Source: an uncultured Victivallales bacterium (GTDB lineage: Bacteria > Verrucomicrobiota > Lentisphaeria > Victivallales > UBA1829). Taken from it: a stretch of DNA of 35,066 nucleotides. A program made the translations under genes and the position numbers. The stretch's first letter is position 1. Each line of letters begins with the position of its first letter. The DNA lies in contig CALXRL010000033.1 of the NCBI GenBank assembly GCA_944390735.1, forward strand, positions 1-35,066, in the 5' to 3' direction. The notes under the pieces are model-generated. The model worked only from the letters and a program-made list of their open reading frames with translations, made no database searches and was not told where the DNA came from. Shown here piece by piece: positions 1 to 6,308 of the stretch.

Positions 1-990
1 TGGGGAAGCAGGCTCTGGAAGCATGCGGCGCGCCGCGGTCGGAGCCGTGGGGAGGAAAAAGAAATAGTTCGTTGGCCGGACGCCTTCGGACCGAGGGTTG
101 CCGGGTCGGCGGTGGTCGACCGGGAGAATGCGGCCGGATTCGGGAAAGAGGCGATTCTGCTGTTTTATACCAATGCATTTTACGACGGAGGCTCGTCGCA
201 GAACCTTGCCTTCAGCACGGATGGAGGAAAAACATTCCGGAAATACGGAAGGAATCCGATTCTTCCCGGCTTCAGCGGATTCTGCGACCGGGATCCCACG
301 GTGGTCTTCGATCCGGAGGAGGCATGCTGGCGGATGGCGCTCTATCTCGGAGACGAATCGAAACGGACCTTTCTTCTGCTGCGTTCCGAAAACCTTCTCA
401 ACTGGAGCGTGACCGACAGCTGGAACATCGAAAACGGCAGGGAATGCCCGATCCTGCTCCGAATGCGCGACAAATCCGACGGTGTCTGGAAATGGGTCTT
501 TGCCGAAGCGAACGGCTGCTACCGGATCGGACGCATTCAAAAGGGACGTGTTCTTTTTGAAAGTGAATCCCGCCGTTTTCTCTGCGGCGATGCGTATGCG
601 GGACAGTGTTTTGCCAATTCTCCCGGAGAGAACCCCGTTTTCCTGGCCTGGCTGCGGATGCCGGAGCCGGTTTCAAAACGATATTGCGGAATGATGAGTT
701 CCCCCATGAAACTCTCTCTCAGCGCCGGACGCCTCCGGGTTTCCCCCTTTGTGTTATGCGGCAGAAGCGAACCGTTTGAAACGGTCGGTTCCGCAGAAAA
801 GCCGCTTCCGGAAGGGAATGTGATTTTCGACGTGAAACATCATCAGATACGCTTCCGGGAACGGAGCTGGGATCTGCCGTCCGGAATTTCCGCCTTGAAA
901 GGGCGTTTCCTTCTGGACGCAACCTCGCTGGAATACTTTGACGATTCGGGACTTTTTGCCTTCTGTCTGACCTGCCGGACCGGAGAATAA
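1..990 (+). CDS. GH32 beta-fructosidase (levanase/sucrase type), 5'-truncated by window edge
   Basis: This frame is open from base 1 to the stop at 988-990, so the gene starts before the window. Family GH32 enzymes hydrolyse terminal beta-fructosides such as sucrose, inulin or levan. What is visible is the second half of the five-bladed propeller. SGSAVVD-like GSAVVD is followed by AAGFGKEAILLFYT. The RDP motif (transition-state Asp) is at 289-297 and the EC motif carrying the acid/base Glu is at 442-447. The N-terminal WMNDPNG nucleophile block would lie upstream and cannot be checked. The last third is the usual beta-sandwich, weakly conserved. No terminator is obvious after the stop; a tRNA promoter begins 55 bases on. 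The family call is firm; the exact substrate is not readable. Confidence 0.85.
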   Translation, partial: WGSRLWKHAARRGRSRGEEKEIVRWPDAFGPRVAGSAVVDRENAAGFGKEAILLFYTNAFYDGGSSQNLAFSTDGGKTFRKYGRNPILPGFSGFCDRDPTVVFDPEEACWRMALYLGDESKRTFLLLRSENLLNWSVTDSWNIENGRECPILLRMRDKSDGVWKWVFAEANGCYRIGRIQKGRVLFESESRRFLCGDAYAGQCFANSPGENPVFLAWLRMPEPVSKRYCGMMSSPMKLSLSAGRLRVSPFVLCGRSEPFETVGSAEKPLPEGNVIFDVKHHQIRFRERSWDLPSGISALKGRFLLDATSLEYFDDSGLFAFCLTCRTGE

Positions 991-1044
991 GCTGCGCCAA
1001 GGTCTGAAGTAGAGGATTTTTTCAAAAAAAACGTTCCCGGCCTC

Positions 1045-1072
1045 TTGACAAAGTTCGATTCTGATGTATAGT
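1045..1072 (+). promoter_or_regulatory. Sigma70-type promoter for the initiator tRNA
   Basis: A perfect -35 TTGACA (1045-1050) and a -10 TATAGT (1067-1072) are 16 bases apart. Transcription would begin near 1079, about 25 bases before the mature tRNA. Confidence 0.75.
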
Positions 1073-1103
1073 ATGGGATACTCACCAAAAATGAGTACAT
1101 TGT

Positions 1104-1178
1104 TGCGGGGTAGAGCAGAGGTAGCTCATCAGGCTCATAACCTGGGGGTCGTCGGTTCGATTCCGGCCCCCGCTACCA
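1104..1178 (+). tRNA. Initiator tRNA-fMet (CAT), CCA encoded
   Basis: The 75-base cloverleaf folds fully: D-stem GAGC/GCTC, anticodon loop CTCATAA, and T-arm with loop TTCGATT. It closely resembles the E. coli initiator tRNA apart from a D loop two bases shorter. Position 1 is T and position 72 is T, so the first acceptor pair is mismatched, the hallmark that lets the formyltransferase recognise an initiator. The anticodon stem carries two of the usual three G-C pairs (30:40 and 31:39); the third is A29-T41. The CCA end is encoded at 1176-1178. No T-run follows. Confidence 0.95.
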
Positions 1179-1193
1179 TTTTGTGTAAATTTT

Positions 1194-1262
1194 GTGAGAC
1201 GTAGCCGAGGCTGTCCTCCCAGTCGTACATAGTAGTCCATACTGGTATTTAGGGAGGCTCAC
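1194..1262 (+). promoter_or_regulatory. Leader structure that can hide the integrase ribosome-binding site
   Basis: GTGAG (1194-1198) and CCTCCC (1215-1220) are together complementary to the single stretch GGGAGGCTCAC (1252-1262). That stretch contains the Shine-Dalgarno GGGAGG of the integrase remnant at 1265. Between the two 5' arms a small AGC/GCT hairpin can form. A competing pairing, CCAGT (1219-1223) with ACTGG (1241-1245), would disturb the CCTCCC arm. Folding could limit translation, or the dyads could be recombinase arm sites. Either role is inference. Confidence 0.4.
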
Positions 1263-1264
1263 AA

Positions 1265-1351
1265 ATGTCTATAATCCTTCGAGGAAACAAGTTCCACTAT
1301 CGCTTTCGTCTTAACGGAAAAGACTTTCCGGAGGCTTGTTCTCCGGAATGA
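1265..1351 (+). pseudogene. N-terminal remnant of a phage-type tyrosine integrase
   Basis: An ATG at 1265 sits 7 bases after an excellent Shine-Dalgarno (GGGAGG, 1252-1257) and opens a 28-codon frame closed by TGA at 1349-1351. The peptide begins MSIILRGNKFHYRFRLNGKD, which has the look of the arm-binding N-terminus of phage and genomic-island integrases (a short strand, RG-K/N-x-x-YR-F, then NGKD). After residue 21 the likeness fades, and no catalytic R-H-R-Y core follows in any frame. The piece lies 86 bases past the 3' end of a tRNA gene, where such integrases usually sit. I read it as the left-over 5' end of an element that was deleted. The identification rests on about 20 residues. Confidence 0.5.
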
Positions 1352-1445
1352 TGCCCCTCGTTCCGGATCGTTCTCCGATGCAAGCCATTGGCGAAGAACT
1401 TCTTCCAGTTTTCCGAACCGCGAAGGGACGGACATCCCCTCTGCA

Positions 1446-1489
1446 GACGGATCCCGACTCTGCCGACGGATCCCGACTCTGCCGACGGA
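1446..1489. repeat. Tandem repeat, 19-base unit, 2.3 copies
   Basis: The unit GACGGATCCCGACTCTGCC occurs at 1446-1464 and 1465-1483 without mismatch, followed by a partial GACGGA. It lies in non-coding sequence between the integrase remnant and the small-RNA promoter. Confidence 0.8.
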
Positions 1490-1515
1490 GTTGATGAGCG
1501 CATAAACATTTCCGC

Positions 1516-1543
1516 TTGACAAATCAACAAAGTTCTGTATTGT
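1516..1543 (+). promoter_or_regulatory. Sigma70-type promoter for the small RNA
   Basis: The -35 TTGACA (1516-1521) and -10 TATTGT (1538-1543) are 16 bases apart, almost the same layout as the tRNA promoter at 1045. The predicted start is near 1550. No open reading frame with a ribosome-binding site follows before the terminator. Confidence 0.65.
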
Positions 1544-1549
1544 ATCATT

Positions 1550-1715
1550 GCGGTCAGTGTCCGCCGTTTTCTCCTGCGTCCCATGGATTGACGACGGCGC
1601 TTCCGCAAAGACTGGTGCGAAGCCGGTTTTCCGCCCGGTGGACAGCTGAGGGATGCGGCCCCACGAACGGGGTGCCAGTCAAGCGGGGGACGCTTGAAGA
1701 AAGTGTCCCCTTTTT
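1550..1715 (+). ncRNA. Unclassified structured small RNA or orphan leader
   Basis: About 165 bases run from a consensus promoter to an intrinsic terminator without a plausible coding frame. Strong pairings are visible. GCGG/CCGC forms a 5' hairpin at 1550-1564. GACTGG (1610-1615) pairs with the end of GCCAGTC (1674-1680) to close a multi-branch domain. Inside it ACTGG/CCGGT forms a hairpin with loop TGCGAAG, and CCCC/GGGG forms a second one with loop ACGAAC. AAGCG (1681-1685) could pair with CGCTT (1691-1695) and so compete with the terminator stem, as in a riboswitch. The GGTGCGAAGCC loop recalls L5 of cobalamin riboswitches, but I see no B12 box or matching core. It does not match SRP RNA, tmRNA, RNase P or 6S RNA as I know them. 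Confidence 0.5.
1686..1715 (+). terminator. Intrinsic terminator of the small RNA
   Basis: GGGGACGCTT (1686-1695) pairs with AAGTGTCCCC (1701-1710) over ten pairs with one G-T, around loop GAAGA. Five T follow (1711-1715). Confidence 0.85.
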
Positions 1716-2087
1716 GTTGCTTCTCGTCATTTTCAGGAAGCTCCGGGCACCGCCGGGATCTCATCCGTCCGGAAAAGCAGACCTCCGCCGACAATCTATT
1801 TATCCTCCTCATGATTCGAAGGAACGCCCCCGAAACACCACATCATCCAGAACGTGGAATCCAGCCGGGAGCCGTTTGTCTTTCCGGCATCAAAGGGTTT
1901 CACGACTGAAATCCGGATTCATGCGGAAACGTCCTGCCGATCGGGCATTCGATGGGGGCGTTCTAAAAAAATCGGAGGGAAAAAGTGGTCAAAAGAGCGA
2001 ATATGAACAAAAAATAATCTTCTCTTCATCTTTCCATGAACGTCCGGGATTACATTGCATCCCATTGCGGATCAAGGAGGAATGGGG
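1716..2087. other. Non-coding stretch before the glycosyltransferase gene
   Basis: I find no gene with a start, ribosome-binding site and recognisable product in these 370 bases, on either strand. Short open frames exist but look random. Position 2074-2080 is the AAGGAGG ribosome-binding site of the next gene. No consensus promoter is evident near it, so a weak or alternative-sigma promoter, or read-through of the terminator at 1715, must serve that gene. Confidence 0.5.
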
Positions 2088-3512
2088 ATGAGTACCGGGA
2101 ATTTTCAGAGGAAATGCATTCTGCTGCTGGCGGGAACAGCCTTTCTGGTTCTGTTTGCCGGACTCGGCATACAGGAACTGGGGTCTGGAGACGAAACCAG
2201 AGTCGCGGGAATTGCCGCGGAAATGTTTCTGGAAAAAGAGTTTCTTCTGCCGCGTCTGAACGGTTCCCCGTTTCTGGAATATCCGCCGGGATACTACTGG
2301 CTGACCGGTGCGGCATTTTCGCTGTTCGGGATTCATGATTTTGCCGCAAAACTTCCCTCCGGCCTTGCGGCGTTCGGCATGGTGCTTCTGACGTATCTGT
2401 TTGCCCGAAAGCTGAAATTTTCCTCGCGGGAAGCGTTTCTTTCCGGAATCGTTCTCCTGTTCAGCGGACAGTTTTTTGCGGAAAGCCGGACCTGCCGTGT
2501 CGATATGACGCTGGCATTCTTCCTGGAACTGAGCATCTTTTCCTTTTATGCAATGATCCGCTCCGAAAGGAGGAGCGGGAAAATCGGATACTGGCTGCTG
2601 TTTCTTCTCGGACTTGTCTGCGGATGCTATACCAAGGGGCTCCTCGGACTTGTTCTGCCCGGAAGCGTGATCGCTTTCTGGCTTCCTGCGGAGGATCTTG
2701 CAGCCCGCCGCTTCCGCTGGAAACGGTATATTGCGGCCTGCGCGGGCGGACTTCTGGCCTTTGGCGCAGCCGGCATCTGGTATTTTCTGCTGCTGCGGCG
2801 CGAAGGATATGAGATGTTTCATACGGCATTCTGGATCAACAATCTCGGGCGCTTTACCGGCAATCAGCCGGACCATGCGGAATCGTTTTTCTATTATCTC
2901 TGGAAACTGCCTTCGCTTTTTCAGCCATGGCTGCTGTTCCTGCTTCTGGCACTGGCAACGGGAGTTCAACGCATCCGGAACGGACGGAACCGGGAGCTGC
3001 TATTTCCCCTTCTGGCACTTCTTATTCCTTTCCTTCTGATGTGCTGTGCCTCCGGCAAACGCATTGTCTATCTGCTGCCGCTGAGCGTTCCGGCGGCTCT
3101 TCTCACGGGATGGTATCTTCAGCAGCTGCTGGAGATGGTTCAAAAACGGTGGCAGGAAACGCATCTGAAACGGATCGGGAAAGTCGTGCTGTTCACTGCG
3201 ATCGCCGTTCTTCTGATTCTTGATTTCGGGGTTGCATTTTTCCGGAATCGGAACGAGTCTCTCCGCCCCCTCTTCGAAAAAGCGGCCGAACTGGAACGAC
3301 AGGGGAAAAAACTTTTTCTGGTCAATCCTCCGGAACGGACACGCGGGGCGGCATACTTCTATCTGCACCGAACCATTCCGGAAAAAACGAGCGAAATTCC
3401 CGCTCCACCCCCGAACGAGTGCTGGATCATCCGGAGAAAAGAGGAAACGAAAGATTCGACGGTCTATGCCGATCATCACCGGCTCCTGGAGGGACGCGCT
3501 TCCGGATCCTGA
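2088..3512 (+). CDS. ArnT/PMT-type integral membrane glycosyltransferase (GT83-like)
   Basis: The 474-residue protein starts at ATG 2088, seven bases after AAGGAGG (2074-2080). An ATG at 2082 is too close to that site. Family members use polyprenyl-phosphate sugars to modify lipid A or other surface molecules on the outer face of the inner membrane. After a first membrane helix (about 11-28) comes GDETR at 34-38, the acidic motif of the first periplasmic loop, then PRLNG and EYPPGYYWL, a very typical ArnT/PMT sequence. About ten further hydrophobic segments reach residue 395, followed by a soluble tail of roughly 75 residues. The gene ends at a terminator and precedes a two-component system on the same strand, a common pairing for envelope modification; a regulatory link is inferred. 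The transferred sugar cannot be told. Confidence 0.85.
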   Translation: MSTGNFQRKCILLLAGTAFLVLFAGLGIQELGSGDETRVAGIAAEMFLEKEFLLPRLNGSPFLEYPPGYYWLTGAAFSLFGIHDFAAKLPSGLAAFGMVLLTYLFARKLKFSSREAFLSGIVLLFSGQFFAESRTCRVDMTLAFFLELSIFSFYAMIRSERRSGKIGYWLLFLLGLVCGCYTKGLLGLVLPGSVIAFWLPAEDLAARRFRWKRYIAACAGGLLAFGAAGIWYFLLLRREGYEMFHTAFWINNLGRFTGNQPDHAESFFYYLWKLPSLFQPWLLFLLLALATGVQRIRNGRNRELLFPLLALLIPFLLMCCASGKRIVYLLPLSVPAALLTGWYLQQLLEMVQKRWQETHLKRIGKVVLFTAIAVLLILDFGVAFFRNRNESLRPLFEKAAELERQGKKLFLVNPPERTRGAAYFYLHRTIPEKTSEIPAPPPNECWIIRRKEETKDSTVYADHHRLLEGRASGS

Positions 3513-3616
3513 CAAAGCTCTCTTCCGGTACCGTTTTCCGCGATTCCCGGGGTGCGGCGTCAGAGGGAAAACATCGGCCCGGCAGACGGACGGCAGGATT
3601 TTCCAGGAGAGCAGAA

Positions 3617-3648
3617 GGCAGGGTCTCCGGAACGTCCCTGCCATTTTT
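3617..3648 (+). terminator. Intrinsic terminator after the glycosyltransferase
   Basis: GGCAGGG (3617-3623) and CCCTGCC (3636-3642) form a seven-pair stem with a 12-base loop, followed by ATTTTT. It separates the glycosyltransferase from the two-component genes, about 100 bases before the regulator start. Confidence 0.7.
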
Positions 3649-3744
3649 CCTTTTCCGTATCTTTCTTTGACAGAACGTGCAACGATGGAAAAATCCAATT
3701 CCGGTACTATATTTCCCGGACGTATCAACAAAGGGATCCCTCTG

Positions 3745-4413
3745 ATGAGAATTTTAATCATAGAAGACGACCGGCAGACCGCGGAGTTTCTCTCCCGCGG
3801 GCTTCAGGAGGCGGGCTTCCGCATCTGCTGCGCCTCCGACGGACTGGAGGGACTGCGGAAGGCCCGGACGGAACCGTTCGATCTGGCGGTGGTCGATCTC
3901 ATGCTGCCGAAACTGGACGGTCTATCCGTGATTGAAGAAATCCGGGCGGGCAAAAACAATATGCCGATTATCGTGCTGAGCGCCAGGGATTCCGTGGAGG
4001 ACAAGATCAGCGGACTGGAAAAGGGAGGGGATGACTATCTGTCAAAACCGTTTTCCTTCGGCGAGCTTCTCGTACGAATCCAGGCGTTGCTCCGCCGGGC
4101 CGCACAGATGACGGAGCCGACGACGCTGATGGTCGGAGATCTTGAACTGGATCTTCTGACCCGTCGAGTCACCCGTGGCGGAGAGCCGATTTCCCTGCAG
4201 CCGCTGGAATTTCAGCTTCTTGAATATCTGATGAGGAACCGGGGCCGTGTGGTTTCCAAAACCACGATTCTGGAACATGTCTGGGACTATCACTTCGATT
4301 CGCAAAGCAACATTGTGGAAGCCGGAATCTTCCGTCTCCGCGAGAAGATCGACAAACCGTTTGACCGGAAGATGATTCGGACGGTCCGGGGATTCGGCTA
4401 TGTTCTGGAGTAA
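3745..4413 (+). CDS. OmpR/PhoB-family response regulator
   Basis: The 222-residue protein starts at ATG 3745 behind AAGGGA; the open frame continues further upstream but has no ribosome-binding site or domain there. The receiver domain (1-115) carries the acidic pocket E7-D8-D9, phospho-acceptor D51 in VVDLMLP, S79 in place of the usual Thr, and K101 in the YLSKPF motif. The winged-helix DNA-binding domain (about 125-222) ends with the family signature TVRGFGYVLE. Length and order match the CusR/CopR/PhoB group. The 3' end overlaps the kinase gene by 14 bases, so the two are almost certainly co-translated partners. A TTGACA stands at 3667 but has no -10 at a proper distance, so I do not call a promoter. 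Confidence 0.93.
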   Translation: MRILIIEDDRQTAEFLSRGLQEAGFRICCASDGLEGLRKARTEPFDLAVVDLMLPKLDGLSVIEEIRAGKNNMPIIVLSARDSVEDKISGLEKGGDDYLSKPFSFGELLVRIQALLRRAAQMTEPTTLMVGDLELDLLTRRVTRGGEPISLQPLEFQLLEYLMRNRGRVVSKTTILEHVWDYHFDSQSNIVEAGIFRLREKIDKPFDRKMIRTVRGFGYVLE

Positions 4414-6031
4414 GCATCCGCTCTTCTACTCTCTGAAGACACGGACAGCGGTCCTTTACGGAAGTTTGTTCACGCTCTCCTTTCTGATCATTTTCGGAAT
4501 TGTCTATCTGTATTTGTATCTGGGCAATCAGGAGAGCGTCGACCGGCGCCTGAAGGGAATTCTCAGCGAGTGTGAATACGAATATCTGACGGGGACGGAA
4601 CTGCCGCTTTCCCTGCTCCCGGTCCGCAGGATCGAAAAGATTCCCTCCCGCTTCTTTCAGCAGACCGCCGGGGAAACAGAAAGCTTTCAGCTGCTTCTGG
4701 CCTTTCATGATGTGGATGGAAAATTTCTGTATCTGCTTTTCCTCCATCCGGATCGGCGAACCCTGAAATATCTCACGATTGACATGGAAACCGGCCGGGT
4801 GGAGAAAAAGGAGACCTCCCGCCCGCCAAGAACCGACGTTCTTGCACAGAAATTCGCAAGAGAATCGTTCGGAGAAGGAAACCGGATCTATCTTCTGCTT
4901 CTGGACAAGGACGGCAGACTGCTGGCGAAATCCCCGTTCTCCCGCGGAGATCTCACCGGACTTCTGCGCTATCCCTACCGGCGGGAAAGCACGGACATCC
5001 AGTATGCGAATCTGCGGGGATCGCGCTGGCGGATCCGCATGGCGTATCGGACCATTCCGAACGGGACACTTCTGGTGATCGGCCTGAATCAGCATGCCGC
5101 CGATGAAAATCTGCAGAAAATCAGTTATGCGTTTCTGATTACCGGGTTGACCGTTCTGGCGCTGAGCATTCTCTGCGGCTGGTTTCTCGCCTGCCGCATT
5201 GTCAGCGGAATCGAACGGGTCGGACGCACCGCCGACCGGATTGCCGACGGCGACTATTCTCTGCGGATTTCTCCAAACGCGGGCGATCTGGAAACCGATG
5301 ACCTGATCGCCAGTTTCAATACCATGACCGCCAACACGGAAACGCTGATGAGTGAACTGAAAACCATCACCGATGATATTGCCCACGATCTGCGCACTCC
5401 GCTTACCCGGATGCTCGGCCGTTCCGAAATTGCCGTAACGCTGCATCCGACTTCGGAAAAGCTGCAGGACACCCTGGGAGACAACGCCGAGGACTGCCGC
5501 CGGATGCTGGCCCTGATCAATCAGATGCTGGCCATCTCCAAAACGGAATCCGGAGCCAGCCGTCTTCACCGGGAAACGGTGGATCTGAAAAAGCTGCTTG
5601 AGCGGGCATCGGAACTGTTCCGGATGCCGGCGGAACAGAAAAGGCAGACTCTGCTTCTGGAACTTCCCGCCGAACCGGTTTTTCTTTCCGCCGATCCGGC
5701 CCGTCTGCAGCAGCTGATAGCGAATCTGGTGGACAATGCGCTGAAGTTCACATCGGAAAACGGCTCCATTGTCATCCGGCTGACCGAAAGCGCCGAAGAG
5801 ATTCTTCTGAGTGTATCCGATACCGGCTGCGGCATTCCGCCGGAAGAGTGCAAAAAGGTTTTCAAGCGCTTCTACCGTGCGGATACGAGCAGGAATCTCC
5901 CGGGCAACGGACTGGGACTGGCGATGGTTCGCGCGATTGCGACCGCCCATGGAGGGTTTGTGTCGCTGAGCAGTGAAGTGGGAAAAGGAAGCACCTTCAC
6001 CGTGCATTTTCCGAAGAGGAACGGGAATTGA
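4400..6031 (+). CDS. Sensor histidine kinase, partner of the OmpR-type regulator
   Basis: The 543-residue inner-membrane kinase has one helix at about 17-41, a periplasmic sensor of roughly 200 residues, a second helix at about 242-264, and a HAMP linker (about 265-320). The dimerisation domain has phospho-acceptor H329 in DIAHDLRTPL. The ATPase domain has the N box VDNALKF (N446), G1 DTGCGIP (474-480) and G2 GNGLGL (502-507). All catalytic residues are present. The layout resembles heavy-metal and envelope-stress sensors (CusS, QseC type), but the sensor domain gives no ligand. The start overlaps the regulator by 14 bases. The 277 bases after the stop, up to the end of the convergent gene, hold only weak GC-rich hairpins without a T-run. 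Confidence 0.92.
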   Translation: MFWSKHPLFYSLKTRTAVLYGSLFTLSFLIIFGIVYLYLYLGNQESVDRRLKGILSECEYEYLTGTELPLSLLPVRRIEKIPSRFFQQTAGETESFQLLLAFHDVDGKFLYLLFLHPDRRTLKYLTIDMETGRVEKKETSRPPRTDVLAQKFARESFGEGNRIYLLLLDKDGRLLAKSPFSRGDLTGLLRYPYRRESTDIQYANLRGSRWRIRMAYRTIPNGTLLVIGLNQHAADENLQKISYAFLITGLTVLALSILCGWFLACRIVSGIERVGRTADRIADGDYSLRISPNAGDLETDDLIASFNTMTANTETLMSELKTITDDIAHDLRTPLTRMLGRSEIAVTLHPTSEKLQDTLGDNAEDCRRMLALINQMLAISKTESGASRLHRETVDLKKLLERASELFRMPAEQKRQTLLLELPAEPVFLSADPARLQQLIANLVDNALKFTSENGSIVIRLTESAEEILLSVSDTGCGIPPEECKKVFKRFYRADTSRNLPGNGLGLAMVRAIATAHGGFVSLSSEVGKGSTFTVHFPKRNGN

Positions 6032-6308
6032 ATTTGTTTCCGACGTTTTCCGTCAGCGGGCGGATTTCCGGAAGGAGGAGGGAATCGGAGGAAACGGCAG
6101 GAAGGATTTGTTTTCAGGATGATCCGTCGGATCCCTCTGCCAGGGACAGAATGCCCGAAGAAGGGAAACCCCGGAGGCCCCCCCCTTCGTAAAAAATAAG
6201 AGGAAAATGCGTCTTGAAAAGGGGGCCGATCGAGGACCCCTCCCGGATTTTTCTATCCCCTCAGAGGACGAGTTCCGGCTCCCTTTTCCGGAATCCGCCC
6301 GTCCGGAA

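Noticed and set aside
1610..1680. Cobalamin riboswitch
   Set aside because: A loop GGTGCGAAGCC resembles L5 of the aptamer, but the B12 box and the CCCGCCACTG-type core are not found, and no B12-related gene follows. Left as unclassified RNA.
1297..1812. A 171-codon minus-strand frame across the integrase remnant and small RNA
   Set aside because: It crosses a promoter and a terminator read on the other strand, has no ribosome-binding site and shows no domain.
3667..3710. Promoter for the response regulator (TTGACA at 3667, TACTAT at 3705)
   Set aside because: The boxes are 32 bases apart, far outside the working range, and no other -10 fits.
4169..6007. A 612-codon minus-strand frame opposite the two-component genes
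   Set aside because: Shadow of the histidine kinase; all kinase motifs are on the plus strand.
6160..6190. GC-rich hairpin after the histidine kinase as a terminator
   Set aside because: GAAGGG/CCCTTC can pair, but the loop is long and no T-run follows on either strand.
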